Below, one piece after another: positions 36,230 to 46,509 of a DNA stretch of 64,000 nucleotides (its first letter is position 1; every line of letters begins with the position of its first letter). The notes under the pieces are model-generated. The model was not told the DNA's origin, made no database searches, and saw only the letters and a list, made by a program, of their open reading frames with translations. Made by a program: the position numbers and the translations under genes. The stretch is from Citrobacter freundii (GTDB lineage: Bacteria; Pseudomonadota; Gammaproteobacteria; Enterobacterales; Enterobacteriaceae), in contig NZ_CP099222.1 in assembly GCF_029717145.1 (NCBI RefSeq), positions 1,984,001-2,048,000 of the forward strand, written 5' to 3'.

Positions 36230-37246
36230 TCAATCATCCGGCGTCAGTTCACCGCGCAGGTTTTGCGTCATCGCGTCACGGATGGCCTGCGTGTCCAGCC
36301 CCTGGCTCAGCAAATAATGCAGCTTGGTCAGTGTTGCTTCAACGGTCATATCCGCACCGCCAATCACGCCCGCATGTGCCAGCGCATTCCCCGTCGCATA
36401 ACCGCCCATGTTGACCTTGCCGGACATGCACTGCGTGAGGTTAATGACCACAATACCGCGTGAGCTGGCATCCTCAAGCTCCTTCAGGAACTCTTTATTC
36501 TGCGGGGCATTGCCCACGCCGTAAGAACGCAGAATTAACGCTTTGACTGGCTGGCGCAGGAAGTTACGCACCACGTCTGCGGAAATTCCAGGATAAATCG
36601 TGACCACGCCAATCGGCTGCGGGGTGATAGGGTGCACAATCAGCTCGCCCGCACCGTGCGGCGCGGGCGGGGTGCCCAAACGACGGATGTGGATCCCGGC
36701 TTCCAGTAAAGGTGCAAGGTTAGGTGAAGCGAAGGCGTCAAAACCGTCGGCGTGCGCTTTGGTAGTGCGATTACCACGATACAGTCGGTTATTGAAGAAC
36801 AGAGTGACTTCATTGATCGGATAATTGGCCGCAACGTACAACGCATTCAGCAAATTGATTTGTCCGTCTGAACGTAGCTCAGCCAGCGGGATTTGTGACC
36901 CTGTCACAATAACTGGCTTGCCCAGATTCTCCAGCATAAACGACAGCGCCGAGGCGGTGAACGCCATGGTGTCGGTGCCATGCAGGATCACAAAACCGTC
37001 GTATTCGTCGTAGTGAGCTTTAATATCTTCCGCAATATGCTGCCAGTCTTCTGGCGTCATATCGGAGGAATCCATCAGCGGGACATATTCGTGAATGGTG
37101 AAGTCTGGCATCTCAGGGCGGTGGAATTCAGGCATCAATGCCAGTTGACGCTGAAGATGGCCGGAAACCGGAATGTAACCTTGTTCTGAGCGCTGCATAC
37201 CGATGGTACCGCCGGTATAGGCAACGTAAATCGATTTCTTCTGCAT
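36230..37246 (-). CDS. ansA: Cytoplasmic L-asparaginase I
   Basis: A 338-residue enzyme hydrolysing asparagine to aspartate and ammonia. It has no signal peptide. The catalytic threonines lie in TGGTIG (Thr14) and HGTDTMAF (about Thr91, with Asp92). Length and sequence match E. coli AnsA. A terminator separates it from sppA upstream. Confidence 0.97.
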   Translation of the reverse strand: MQKKSIYVAYTGGTIGMQRSEQGYIPVSGHLQRQLALMPEFHRPEMPDFTIHEYVPLMDSSDMTPEDWQHIAEDIKAHYDEYDGFVILHGTDTMAFTASALSFMLENLGKPVIVTGSQIPLAELRSDGQINLLNALYVAANYPINEVTLFFNNRLYRGNRTTKAHADGFDAFASPNLAPLLEAGIHIRRLGTPPAPHGAGELIVHPITPQPIGVVTIYPGISADVVRNFLRQPVKALILRSYGVGNAPQNKEFLKELEDASSRGIVVINLTQCMSGKVNMGGYATGNALAHAGVIGGADMTVEATLTKLHYLLSQGLDTQAIRDAMTQNLRGELTPDD

Positions 37247-37267
37247 GACTTTTCTTCTGTCTCAAAG

Positions 37268-37296
37268 AAAAACCCCTCTTCATCCCGAAGAGGGGT
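37268..37296 (-). terminator. sppA terminator
   Basis: Minus strand ACCCCTCTT/AAGAGGGGT stem, 7-base loop, then TTTTTC, 7 bases after the sppA stop. Confidence 0.9.
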
Positions 37297-37302
37297 CAAG
37301 AG

Positions 37303-39159
37303 TTAGCGGACGTTGGCGCAGGTCAGGCAGAACGCATAACGGTTCTGCGGGTCGTTAAACGCGGCCAGCTTATCACTTTCGGTTTTTACCACGCTTGCCG
37401 CAGAGGCCAGTGGTGCCGGGAGCATGGCCTGAATGGCTTCTGGTAGCATAGCGCGAACGGAACCAGACATGCTGTCCATGACCATATCAACGAACGTGGG
37501 CTCGTCCTGATAATACTCAATGTGCCATTGTTTCAGTTTCGCCAGTTCTGCCGCTTTTGCTACAGCGTCGTCGAAATCGCCGAGACTGTCGACCAGACCA
37601 TTCGCTTTTGCATCCTGACCGGTCCAGACGTGGCCCTGGGCGATTTTATCAATCTGCTCTGGCGTTGTCTTACGTGCATCCGCGACCAGCGTGATGAAGC
37701 GCTTATAGCCGTACTCGATGCTCAGTTGCATCATCTGCTGCACTTCCGGCGGTAACGCTTTGGTGACGGAAATATCGGCCAGCGGCGAGGTCGCCACACC
37801 GTCGGTATGTACACCAATGGAATCGAGGCTGTTTTCAACGGTGTTGATCACGCCAAAGATGCCGATGGAGCCGGTCAGGGTGCTGGGGTTCGCCACAATG
37901 TAGTTTGCCGGGGTTGAGATCCAGTAACCGCCGGATGCCGCCATGCCGCCCATGGAAACCACCACCGGTTTACCCGCCGCTTTTGCTGCAGCCAGCTCAG
38001 CGCGGATCACTTCCGAGGCGCTGACGCTGCCGCCTGGACTGTTAACGCGCAGGACAATGGCTTTTACCTTCGGATCGAGACGCGCTTCACGGATTTGTGC
38101 CGCAGTGGTGTCGCCGCCGACGTTGCCCGGTGTTTCTTCTCCGTCCATGATCGCGCCATTGGCGAAGACTACGCCAATGCTGTCACCGGTATCCGCCGGG
38201 GTTTTTAGCGTGTAATCGTAATAGCTGACGGCACTGTAGTTCTTCTCTGTTTTGCTCCAGCCAAACTGTTTAGTCAGCAGTTTTTCCACTTCAGCGCTGG
38301 AGGCGAGAGCATCGACCAGTTTATTGTCGAGGGCGTACTTCGCGGTGTCGCCACCCACTTTCGTCAGGCCGTCAAGCATCGCCTGTGCGCCCGGGAACAC
38401 TTGCTGCGCCGGGATCTGGCGGTTAGCGGCAACGGTATCGAGATAGTTCTGCCACAGCTCGCCAATCCAGCGACTGTCGGCTTCACGTGCGGCCGGGGAC
38501 ATATCGTCGCGAATAAACGGCTCGACGGCGGACTTATAGGTACCGACGCGGAAAACGTGGGTGGAGACTTTTAGTTTATCCAGCAGAGACTTGTAATACA
38601 GACCGTTGGTCGCAAAGCCGTGCAGGTCAACCGAACCCTGCGGGGAGAGCCAAATTTTATTGGCAAAGCTTGCGAGGTAATACTGTCCCTGGCTGAAGTT
38701 ATCGCCCACGGCAAATACCGGTTTTCCACTGTCGCGGAATTCGCGCAGTGCTTTGCCGATATACTGCATGGACGGCTGATCGGCCCCGGCAAAGTTTTTT
38801 AAATCCATCACGATGCCGGTGATGTTGCGATCGTCTTTTGCCTGGCGAATGGTGTTAACGATATCGAACAGTGAGTTTTCTTGCAGGCGATCGGAACTGG
38901 CGCCAAACAGCTGACGTCCGATGACACTTAAACGGCTGGTGCTCGAGGGCTTATCGACAATAACGCCGGAGATATCGAGCAGCAGTGCGCCACGCTCCGC
39001 GTGTTCGCTGGAGGTGCTACTGCTGACCTGCATCCAGATCCCCACGCCCACCAGGACCAAAAAGATAAAGAACAGGTTAAGTACACATTCGCGGACGAAA
39101 TTCAGTATTCGCCACGTCCATTTAAAAATTCCGGCAATAAAACGCCACAGGGTTCGCAT
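37303..39159 (-). CDS. sppA: Signal peptide peptidase A (protease IV)
   Basis: A 618-residue inner-membrane serine protease degrading cleaved signal peptides. One N-terminal helix (about 25-45) is followed by two tandem peptidase S49 repeats. The catalytic Lys is in [11 protein letters not shown] (about 209) and the Ser in [10 protein letters not shown] (about 409), as in E. coli. Confidence 0.97.
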   Translation of the reverse strand: MRTLWRFIAGIFKWTWRILNFVRECVLNLFFIFLVLVGVGIWMQVSSSTSSEHAERGALLLDISGVIVDKPSSTSRLSVIGRQLFGASSDRLQENSLFDIVNTIRQAKDDRNITGIVMDLKNFAGADQPSMQYIGKALREFRDSGKPVFAVGDNFSQGQYYLASFANKIWLSPQGSVDLHGFATNGLYYKSLLDKLKVSTHVFRVGTYKSAVEPFIRDDMSPAAREADSRWIGELWQNYLDTVAANRQIPAQQVFPGAQAMLDGLTKVGGDTAKYALDNKLVDALASSAEVEKLLTKQFGWSKTEKNYSAVSYYDYTLKTPADTGDSIGVVFANGAIMDGEETPGNVGGDTTAAQIREARLDPKVKAIVLRVNSPGGSVSASEVIRAELAAAKAAGKPVVVSMGGMAASGGYWISTPANYIVANPSTLTGSIGIFGVINTVENSLDSIGVHTDGVATSPLADISVTKALPPEVQQMMQLSIEYGYKRFITLVADARKTTPEQIDKIAQGHVWTGQDAKANGLVDSLGDFDDAVAKAAELAKLKQWHIEYYQDEPTFVDMVMDSMSGSVRAMLPEAIQAMLPAPLASAASVVKTESDKLAAFNDPQNRYAFCLTCANVR

Positions 39160-39332
39160 GTATTCTCCCTACCGATGAACAACACGCCCCCCGTTTTACC
39201 GGAGAAGGCGTTAAGATGTGGCTATCGTAATGACCCGGCAGGCAATTGTCAGCAGGAATCACCGCTGGCGCTGTAACAAAATCCGCTCACGTGTTAATTT
39301 TGTGAACAAATTTCATTGTTGGAGTTAAGCAA

Positions 39333-39884
39333 ATGGATGCACTCGAATTACTTCTTACCCGCCGTAGCGCCTCTCGTCTTGTTGAACCCGCTCCCGTGGG
39401 TGAGCAACTGCAAAATATCCTGCGGGCGGGGATGCGCGCCCCGGATCACAAATCGCTGCAGCCGTGGCGTTTCTTTATGATTGAAGGTGCAGGGCGTGAG
39501 CGTTTTAGCGCCGTGCTCGAAAAAGGGGCTATTGCCGCAGAGGGCGACGAAAAGGCTGTCGAAAAAGCGCGTACTGCGCCGTTTCGTGCCCCGCTGATTA
39601 TTGCGGTGGTGGCGAAATGTGAAGAAAGTGACAAGGTTCCACTGTGGGAACAGGAAATGTCAGCGGGTTGTGCGGTAATGGCCATGCAAATGGCGGCGAT
39701 TGCGCAAGGCTTTGGCGGGATCTGGCGCAGCGGTGCATTAACCGAAAGTGCAGTGGTGCGCGAGGCATTTGACTGTCGTGCGCAGGATAAAATTGTCGGC
39801 TTCCTCTATCTGGGCACGCCACAGCTTAAAGCATCCACCACGATTAACCCTGCCGATCCGAGCGCATTCGTCCAGTATTTCTGA
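39333..39884 (+). CDS. ydjA: Nitroreductase-family protein YdjA
   Basis: A 183-residue FMN-binding protein, among the smallest of the nitroreductase family. [12 protein letters not shown] at the N-terminus provides the phosphate-binding arginines; [12 protein letters not shown] follows. Its physiological substrate is unknown. TTGGAG lies before the ATG. Confidence 0.95.
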   Translation: MDALELLLTRRSASRLVEPAPVGEQLQNILRAGMRAPDHKSLQPWRFFMIEGAGRERFSAVLEKGAIAAEGDEKAVEKARTAPFRAPLIIAVVAKCEESDKVPLWEQEMSAGCAVMAMQMAAIAQGFGGIWRSGALTESAVVREAFDCRAQDKIVGFLYLGTPQLKASTTINPADPSAFVQYF

Positions 39885-40000
39885 TTTCAGCGGCTAAACT
39901 GTCTGGATTATGAGCAAAGACACCCGAATTCAGACAGTCACTCTTACCACATCATGGAATGAGCGCTACCATAGCCCGATTGCAATGACAGGAGATGTCC

Positions 40001-41044
40001 ATGAGCGAGCACGCTATTCGTTTAACGCAATACAGCCACGGAGCCGGTTGCGGTTGTAAAATTTCCCCCAAAGTGCTGGAAACCATCCTGCACAGCGAGC
40101 AGGCGAAATTTGTTGATCCGAATTTACTCGTGGGGAATGAAACCCGCGATGACGCGGCCGTGTACGATCTGGGTAATGGTACCAGCGTTATCAGCACCAC
40201 CGATTTCTTTATGCCGATAGTCGATAATCCGTTTGATTTTGGCCGCATCGCCGCGACCAACGCCATCAGCGATATCTTCGCGATGGGTGGCAAACCGATT
40301 ATGGCTATCGCGATTCTGGGCTGGCCGCTCGATAAGCTGGCACCGGAAGTCGCCCGTGAAGTGACAGAAGGCGGGCGTTTCGCTTGTCGCCAGGCCGGCA
40401 TTGCGCTGGCGGGCGGTCACTCTATTGATGCCCCGGAGCCGATTTTTGGTCTTGCCGTGACGGGCGTGGTCCCGACCGAGCGCGTGAAGAAAAACAGCAC
40501 CGCAGAAGCGGGATGCAAGCTGTTCCTCACCAAGCCGCTAGGCATTGGCGTGTTGACCACCGCCGAGAAAAAATCGCTGCTTAAGCCTGAGCATGTTGGG
40601 CTGGCGACGGAAGTGATGTGCCGCATGAATGTTGCGGGCGCAGCGTTTGCGGACATTGAAGGCGTGAAAGCCATGACCGACGTGACCGGTTTTGGCCTGC
40701 TGGGACACCTGAGCGAAATGTGTCAGGGCGCGGGCGTTCAGGCGCAAATCGTTTACCAGGATATTCCAAAACTACCTGGTGTTGAAGAGTACATCGCGCA
40801 GGGCGCAGTGCCGGGCGGCACGCAGCGTAACTTTGCCAGCTACGGGCATCTGATGGGTGAGATGCCGCAGGCGGTACGAGACCTGCTGTGCGATCCGCAA
40901 ACCTCCGGCGGCCTGCTGCTGGCGGTAACACCGGAATCTGAGGCTGAAGTGAAAGCGGTTGCCGCGCAGTTTGGCATTGATCTCACCGCGATTGGTGAGC
41001 TGGTTGAAGCTCGTGGCGGTCGTGCCATGGTTGAGATCCGTTAA
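40001..41044 (+). CDS. selD: Selenophosphate synthetase
   Basis: A 347-residue enzyme forming selenophosphate from selenide and ATP, the selenium donor for selenocysteine and 2-selenouridine. The active site is Cys17 and Lys20 in [10 protein letters not shown]; Cys17 is cysteine, not selenocysteine. ATG 40001, 8 bases after AGGAG, matches the E. coli start; ATG 39995 is too close to that site. topB follows after 4 bases. Its presence shows the cell has selenium machinery, which makes the Cys-type formate dehydrogenase at 13.7 kb notable. Confidence 0.97.
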   Translation: MSEHAIRLTQYSHGAGCGCKISPKVLETILHSEQAKFVDPNLLVGNETRDDAAVYDLGNGTSVISTTDFFMPIVDNPFDFGRIAATNAISDIFAMGGKPIMAIAILGWPLDKLAPEVAREVTEGGRFACRQAGIALAGGHSIDAPEPIFGLAVTGVVPTERVKKNSTAEAGCKLFLTKPLGIGVLTTAEKKSLLKPEHVGLATEVMCRMNVAGAAFADIEGVKAMTDVTGFGLLGHLSEMCQGAGVQAQIVYQDIPKLPGVEEYIAQGAVPGGTQRNFASYGHLMGEMPQAVRDLLCDPQTSGGLLLAVTPESEAEVKAVAAQFGIDLTAIGELVEARGGRAMVEIR

Positions 41045-41048
41045 TTCG

Positions 41049-42989
41049 ATGCGGTTGTTTATTGCCGAAAAACCGAGTCTGGCGCGCGCGATTGCCGATG
41101 TGCTCCCTAAGCCACATCGCAAAGGTGATGGCTTTATTGAATGCGGAAATGGGCAAGTGGTGACCTGGTGTATCGGTCACCTGCTTGAACAGGCGCAGCC
41201 AGATGCATATGACAGTCGCTATGCACGCTGGAGTCTGGTCGACTTGCCGATTGTACCGGAAAAGTGGCAACTGCAGCCGCGTCCCTCCGTCACCAAACAG
41301 CTCAACGTCATCAAGCGCTTTCTGCATGAGGCCAGTGAAGTCATTCACGCGGGAGACCCCGATCGTGAAGGACAGCTGCTGGTCGATGAAGTGCTGGATT
41401 ACCTGCAACTGGCGCCGGAAAAGCGGCATCAGGTACAACGGTGTCTGATTAACGACCTTAACCCACAGGCGGTGGAGCGGGCAATTTCTCGTCTGCGCGC
41501 CAACAGCGAGTTCATCCCGCTGTGCGTTTCGGCGCTGGCGCGAGCGCGTGCCGACTGGCTGTACGGCATTAATATGACGCGCGCCTATACCATTCTTGGG
41601 CGTAACGCGGGTTATCAAGGCGTGCTGTCCGTGGGGCGTGTGCAGACGCCGGTGCTTGGTCTGGTGGTGCGCCGTGATGAAGAGATTGAAAACTTCGTCG
41701 CCAAAGATTTCTTTGAGGTCAAAGCGCATATCGTCACACCTGCCGACGAGCGGTTTACCGCTATCTGGCAGCCGAGCGAGGCGTGTGAACCTTATCAGGA
41801 TGAAGAAGGGCGCTTACTGAACCGTACGCTGGCGGAGCATGTGGTGAAACGCATCAACGGTCAGCCAGCGATAGTCACCAGCTATAACGATAAACGGGAA
41901 TCAGAATCCGCACCGTTGCCGTTCTCACTGTCGGCGTTGCAGATTGAAGCCGCTAAACGCTTCGGACTGAGCGCGCAAAACGTGCTCGATATCTGCCAGA
42001 AGCTGTATGAAACCCACAAATTGATTACCTATCCGCGTTCTGATAGCCGCTATCTGCCGGAAGAACATTTTGCCGGTCGCCATGCGGTGATGAATGCGAT
42101 TAGCGTGCACGCTCCGGATTTATTTCCGCAGCCTGCGGTCAATCCCGATACGCGTAATCGCTGCTGGGACGATAAAAAGGTTGATGCGCACCACGCGATT
42201 ATTCCCACTGCGCGTAGTTCATCCATCAATCTGAATGACAATGAAGCCAAGGTGTACAACCTGATTGCGCGTCAGTATCTGATGCAGTTTTGCCCGGACG
42301 CGGTATTCCGCAAGTGCGTCATTGAGCTGGATATTGCGAAAGGCAAATTTGTTGCTAAAGCCCGTTTCCTGGCGGAAGCCGGGTGGCGTACGCTGCTGGG
42401 TAACAAAGAGCGCGACGAAGAAAACGACGGCACACCGTTGCCGGTAGTGGCTCGTGATGACGAACTACTGTGTGAAAAGGGCGAAGTGGTGGAACGCCAG
42501 ACCCAACCGCCGCGCCATTTTACCGACGCGACGCTGTTGTCGGCGATGACCGGGATAGCACGGTTTGTGCAGGATAAAGATCTGAAAAAAATCCTGCGTG
42601 CCACCGACGGACTGGGAACGGAGGCTACGCGCGCGGGGATTATCGAACTGCTGTTTAAGCGCGGGTTCCTGGTGAAAAAGGGCCGCTATATACACTCGAC
42701 GGATCCCGGAAAGGCGCTGTTCCATTCGTTGCCAGAAATGGCAACGCGTCCGGATATGACCGCGCACTGGGAGTCGATCCTGACGCAAATCAGTGAAAAG
42801 CAGTGCCGCTATCAGGACTTTATGCAGCCGCTGGTGGACACGCTGTATCAGCTGATTGACCAAGCTAAACGTACGCCAGTACGCCGATTCCGCGGGATAA
42901 CCGCGCCGGCTGGCGTGGAGAAGAAAAAGAGCGCGCCGCGAAAACGTCCGGCGAAAAAAAGCCCGCCTTCAGAGGAGGCAGGCCTGTAA
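41049..42989 (+). CDS. topB: DNA topoisomerase III
   Basis: A 646-residue type IA topoisomerase that decatenates DNA. The N-terminal TOPRIM domain has Glu7 (FIAEKPSLA) and DPDREG; the catalytic tyrosine is in [12 protein letters not shown] (about 328). The C-terminal tail is lysine/arginine-rich. ATG 41049 lies 4 bases beyond selD. The last codons also encode the minus-strand terminator of gdhA. Confidence 0.97.
   Translation: MRLFIAEKPSLARAIADVLPKPHRKGDGFIECGNGQVVTWCIGHLLEQAQPDAYDSRYARWSLVDLPIVPEKWQLQPRPSVTKQLNVIKRFLHEASEVIHAGDPDREGQLLVDEVLDYLQLAPEKRHQVQRCLINDLNPQAVERAISRLRANSEFIPLCVSALARARADWLYGINMTRAYTILGRNAGYQGVLSVGRVQTPVLGLVVRRDEEIENFVAKDFFEVKAHIVTPADERFTAIWQPSEACEPYQDEEGRLLNRTLAEHVVKRINGQPAIVTSYNDKRESESAPLPFSLSALQIEAAKRFGLSAQNVLDICQKLYETHKLITYPRSDSRYLPEEHFAGRHAVMNAISVHAPDLFPQPAVNPDTRNRCWDDKKVDAHHAIIPTARSSSINLNDNEAKVYNLIARQYLMQFCPDAVFRKCVIELDIAKGKFVAKARFLAEAGWRTLLGNKERDEENDGTPLPVVARDDELLCEKGEVVERQTQPPRHFTDATLLSAMTGIARFVQDKDLKKILRATDGLGTEATRAGIIELLFKRGFLVKKGRYIHSTDPGKALFHSLPEMATRPDMTAHWESILTQISEKQCRYQDFMQPLVDTLYQLIDQAKRTPVRRFRGITAPAGVEKKKSAPRKRPAKKSPPSEEAGL
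42954..42983 (-). terminator. gdhA terminator embedded in the topB 3' end
   Basis: Minus strand GCCTGCCT/AGGCGGGC (42983-42976 with 42968-42961, one G-U pair) followed by seven T (42960-42954). It starts 25 bases after the gdhA stop and lies entirely in topB codons. Confidence 0.85.
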
Positions 42990-43007
42990 TGCGGTCATGA
43001 CTGATGA

Positions 43008-44351
43008 TTAAATCACACCCTGGCCCAGCATCGCGTCGGCAACTTTCACGAAGCCAGCAATGTTGGCGCCTTGCACGTAGTTGGTTTGTTTGCTTTCACC
43101 ACCGTACTCGACGCAGGCGTGGTGAATATCCAGCATGATGTGGTGCAGGCGCGCATCCACTTTCTCCGCTTTCCAACCCAGACGCGCGGCGTTCTGCGCC
43201 ATTTCCAGGCCTGATGTCGCCACACCACCGGCGTTGGCGGCTTTACCCGGCGCAAACAGTACGCCCGCTTCGAGGAACAGATCGGTGGCTTCGATGGTGG
43301 TCGGCATGTTTGCGCCTTCCGCCACGGCCTTGACGCCGTTGGCAATCAGCATCTGCGCAGCGTCCACATCCAGTTCGTTCTGCGTAGCGCACGGCAGGGC
43401 GATATCCACCGGCACTGACCACGGTTGCTTACCTTCCAGATAGGTCAGGCCAAACTCACGGGCGTAATCCGCCACGCGGCCATCGCGGCTGTCTTTAATG
43501 GCACACAGACGCGCCAGTTTCTCTTTCGTGAAGCCACTCTCGTCAACCACGGTACCGCTGGAGTCGGAGGCGGTCACCACACGGGCACCAAACTCCATGG
43601 CTTTCTCAATGGCGAATTGCGCCACGTTACCGGAGCCGGAAACGGCGACACGCATGCCTTCAAAGCCCAGACCATGGCGCTTAAGCATTGCTTCGGTGAA
43701 GTACACCAGGCCGTAGCCGGTCGCTTCCGGGCGGATCAGACTGCCGCCGAACGACAGACCTTTACCGGTAAAGACGCAGGCGCTGTTGTTGGAGAGTTTT
43801 TTCATCATCCCAGCCATAAAGCCGACTTCACGACCGCCCACGCCGATATCACCCGCCGGAACGTCAGTGTCTGGTCCTAAATGACGGAACAGTTCGGTCA
43901 TCAGGGACTGGCAAAAACGCATCACTTCGCCTTCGCTTTTGCCTTTTGGATCGAAATCGCTCCCGCCTTTACCTCCGCCCATCGGCAGCGTGGTGAGGGC
44001 GTTTTTAAAAGTCTGCTCGAAGCCAAGGAATTTCAGGATCGACAGGTTTACCGACGGATGGAAACGCATGCCGCCTTTGTAAGGACCAATCGCCGAGCTA
44101 AACTGTACACGCCATGCGCGGTTAACCTGTACCTGATTACGATCGTCCAGCCAGACCACGCGGAACTGGATCACGCGCTCAGGTTCAACCAGACGTTCCA
44201 GCAATGACATTTGACGATAGTGCGGGTTTTGTTCGAGGAACGGCCACAGCGTCGTCATGACCTCACGAACGGCTTGCGCGAACTCGGTTTGATTCGGGTC
44301 GCGCTTTTGCACATGGTTGAGAAATGACGCCAAAGAACATGTCTGATCCAT
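43008..44351 (-). CDS. gdhA: NADP-specific glutamate dehydrogenase
   Basis: A 447-residue hexameric enzyme assimilating ammonia into 2-oxoglutarate. Catalytic lysines lie in GPYKGGMRFHP and MGGGKGGSDFDPKG; the nucleotide fold has AVSGSGNVAQ. The length equals that of E. coli GdhA. The 237-base upstream region to ynjH is AT-rich and carries both promoters. Confidence 0.98.
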   Translation of the reverse strand: MDQTCSLASFLNHVQKRDPNQTEFAQAVREVMTTLWPFLEQNPHYRQMSLLERLVEPERVIQFRVVWLDDRNQVQVNRAWRVQFSSAIGPYKGGMRFHPSVNLSILKFLGFEQTFKNALTTLPMGGGKGGSDFDPKGKSEGEVMRFCQSLMTELFRHLGPDTDVPAGDIGVGGREVGFMAGMMKKLSNNSACVFTGKGLSFGGSLIRPEATGYGLVYFTEAMLKRHGLGFEGMRVAVSGSGNVAQFAIEKAMEFGARVVTASDSSGTVVDESGFTKEKLARLCAIKDSRDGRVADYAREFGLTYLEGKQPWSVPVDIALPCATQNELDVDAAQMLIANGVKAVAEGANMPTTIEATDLFLEAGVLFAPGKAANAGGVATSGLEMAQNAARLGWKAEKVDARLHHIMLDIHHACVEYGGESKQTNYVQGANIAGFVKVADAMLGQGVI

Positions 44352-44588
44352 AGATATAAGAACCTCTTATGTATTGATATGGTTATATTTTTGATGTTTA
44401 TGTTATGTGTTGTGCAGTTTTTGACTATAACATCAGCAGTGTGACGGGACGCAAGAAAAAATTAACCCCGCTAAGGAAATTAATATTGCGGCGTAGGTCA
44501 TAACCAAAAACGATGCGGGAAGGGACTAAAGTTTCTGCCGGTTTATACCGTTATACTGAGCATAGAGGTCAGTTTAAAAGGAAAGAGT

Positions 44589-44864
44589 ATGCGCCGTTTT
44601 ATCATGGCAGGTGCGCTGGTTATGCTCTCCAGCACGGCACTGGCAAATCAGCTTTATCGCCCGGATGTGCAGGTTAATGTGCCGCCAGAAGTGTTCAGTT
44701 CCAGCGGTCAGCGGGCGCAGCCCTGTAATCAGTGCTGCGTTTATCAGGATCAAAACTATTCGGAAGGCGCGGTGATCAAGGCTGATGGCGTGCTGTTGCA
44801 ATGCCAGCGCGATGAGAAAACGATCGGCACTAATCCGCTGGTCTGGCGTCGCGTAAAAGAATAA
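44589..44864 (+). CDS. ynjH: YnjH, exported DUF1496 protein
   Basis: A 91-residue periplasmic protein. A signal peptide of about 20 residues ends at ALANQ; the mature part has a CNQCC cysteine cluster and a later cysteine (LLQCQRDEK), suggesting a disulphide or metal site. Function unknown. Its last 35 bases overlap the convergent nudG. Confidence 0.93.
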   Translation: MRRFIMAGALVMLSSTALANQLYRPDVQVNVPPEVFSSSGQRAQPCNQCCVYQDQNYSEGAVIKADGVLLQCQRDEKTIGTNPLVWRRVKE

Positions 44865-45237
44865 ACGCCTGTAAGAGCGGGATGTCGGCAGGCGCCAGCG
44901 GATACGTCAGCGCCTCTTCAGGTAGGCACCACACCAGTTGCTGATGCTCGTGCGCGTGCAGTTCGCCCTGATAATCTGGCACATGCCATGCATGCAGATG
45001 GATAATCCGGCCTGATACTTCGCGTTGATGGCTGGCAACGTACTGCCCAACAATCGCCTCAATGCCGAGTTCTTCGTGCAGTTCACGCCTCAGCGCCTGC
45101 GGCTGGCTCTCGCCGGGCTCTACCTTACCGCCGGCAAACTCCCACATACCCGGCTGATCCGCATGCGCCGGGCGCTGAGCGAGTAATATTTTGCCATCAC
45201 GTTCAAGGATAGCGGCGACCACGTCGAGGGTTTTCAT
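44830..45237 (-). CDS. nudG: CTP/pyrimidine Nudix hydrolase NudG
   Basis: A 135-residue Nudix enzyme; the E. coli protein hydrolyses 5-methyl-dCTP, CTP and oxidised purine nucleotides. The Nudix box runs from the GGKVEPGE glycines to RELHEELG, with all catalytic glutamates. The start is ambiguous among ATGs at 45246, 45240 and 45237; the last gives the E. coli length and N-terminus. Confidence 0.93.
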   Translation of the reverse strand: MKTLDVVAAILERDGKILLAQRPAHADQPGMWEFAGGKVEPGESQPQALRRELHEELGIEAIVGQYVASHQREVSGRIIHLHAWHVPDYQGELHAHEHQQLVWCLPEEALTYPLAPADIPLLQAFILLRDARPAD

Positions 45238-45316
45238 CATATTCATCAAGATCTAACAGCAGAAAGTGACATACTATCGCTATCTTTGTTTTATCTAAAG
45301 TATTCAGGAGTCACCG

Positions 45317-45886
45317 TTGAACGATCCTCAGGCGTGGGTAAAACCGTTGACGCGTATCCCTTCCAGTTTGAAACCGCTTGTCGCGACGCAGAAAAAACAT
45401 TACGGCGACGTGCTGCATCCCACGCGCTGGTGGGGGCGTATGCCGTTTCTGTTTTGGCTGGTCGCGCTGTTTGTCGGATTTCTGGAGCGTAAACGGGCGC
45501 GATTAACCCCGGTGATGCGCGCGCTGTTGATGACGCGGGTGTCGCAGGTGTGTCATTGCGCGTTCTGCGTGGATGCCAACAGCTTACGGCTGGCCGAACG
45601 CAGCGGTGCGCTGGATAAAGTGTTACAGGTGGCGAACTGGCAATCGTCTGCACTGTTTAGCGCAGAAGAGCGCGTGGCGCTGGCCTATGCGGATGCGATG
45701 ACTGCCACGCCGCCGCGCCTTGATGATGCGCTGAAGACGCAAATGCAGCAGCATTTTACCGATGACACGATTACCGAAATGACCGCGCTGATTGCCTTTC
45801 AAAATCTCTCGGCACGCTTTAACGCCGCGCTGGATATTCCTTCGCAGGGATTGTGCGACAGTTTCAAAGGACGGCCACATGCTTGA
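45317..45886 (+). CDS. ynjA: YnjA, AhpD-like carboxymuconolactone-decarboxylase-family protein
   Basis: A 189-residue AhpD-fold protein with the redox motif CAFC (VCHCAFCVDANS), so probably a thiol-dependent peroxidase-type enzyme. Near residues 45-60 is a hydrophobic helix. The start is TTG 45317, 6 bases after AGGAG. In K-12 ynjA stands upstream of ynjB; here it lies beside nudG and overlaps ynjF by 8 bases, forming a two-gene operon. Confidence 0.88.
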   Translation: MNDPQAWVKPLTRIPSSLKPLVATQKKHYGDVLHPTRWWGRMPFLFWLVALFVGFLERKRARLTPVMRALLMTRVSQVCHCAFCVDANSLRLAERSGALDKVLQVANWQSSALFSAEERVALAYADAMTATPPRLDDALKTQMQQHFTDDTITEMTALIAFQNLSARFNAALDIPSQGLCDSFKGRPHA

Positions 45887-46502
45887 CCGCCATCTTCATC
45901 CGCGGTTAAAACCGCTGCTACATCAGTGCGCTCGCATGATTGATAAGCCCGGTATTTCGCCGGACGGTCTGACGCTCTTCGGTTTCGCTATTGGCGTGCT
46001 GGCCTTGCCGTTTCTGGCATTAGGCTGGTATTCGGCGGCGCTGGTCGCCATTGTGCTTAATCGTCTGTTTGATGGGTTGGACGGCGCGCTGGCGCGGCGC
46101 AGGGGACTGACCGATGCCGGCGGATTCCTCGATATTTCACTCGATTTTCTGTTTTACGCGCTGGTGCCGTTTGGCTTTATTCTGGCGGCACCCGAGCAGA
46201 ATGCGCTGGCGGGCAGCTGGCTATTGTTTGCGTTTATCGGCACCGGCAGCAGTTTCCTGGCCTTTGCCGCGCTGGCGGCGAAGCATCAGATTGATAACCC
46301 CGGTTATGCGCATAAATCGTTTTATTATTTAGGTGGGTTGACCGAAGGCACCGAGACGATATTGCTGTTCGTGCTGGGCTGTCTGTTCCCTGATTATTTT
46401 GCCGTGCTGGCGTGGATATTTGGTGCGCTGTGCTGGCTGACAACGTTCACGCGGATCTGGAGCGGATACCTGACGCTGAAATCGGTCCAGCGTCAGGAAT
46501 AA
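45879..46502 (+). CDS. ynjF: CDP-alcohol phosphatidyltransferase-family protein YnjF
   Basis: A 207-residue inner-membrane enzyme. The full family motif runs from DGLDGALARR to GGFLDISLD, with the metal-binding aspartates intact. Several helices follow. It likely transfers a phosphatidyl group to an unknown alcohol. ATG 45879 overlaps the ynjA end; the stop lies 7 bases from the convergent ynjE stop. Confidence 0.9.
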   Translation: MLDRHLHPRLKPLLHQCARMIDKPGISPDGLTLFGFAIGVLALPFLALGWYSAALVAIVLNRLFDGLDGALARRRGLTDAGGFLDISLDFLFYALVPFGFILAAPEQNALAGSWLLFAFIGTGSSFLAFAALAAKHQIDNPGYAHKSFYYLGGLTEGTETILLFVLGCLFPDYFAVLAWIFGALCWLTTFTRIWSGYLTLKSVQRQE

Positions 46503-46509
46503 TCAGCGA

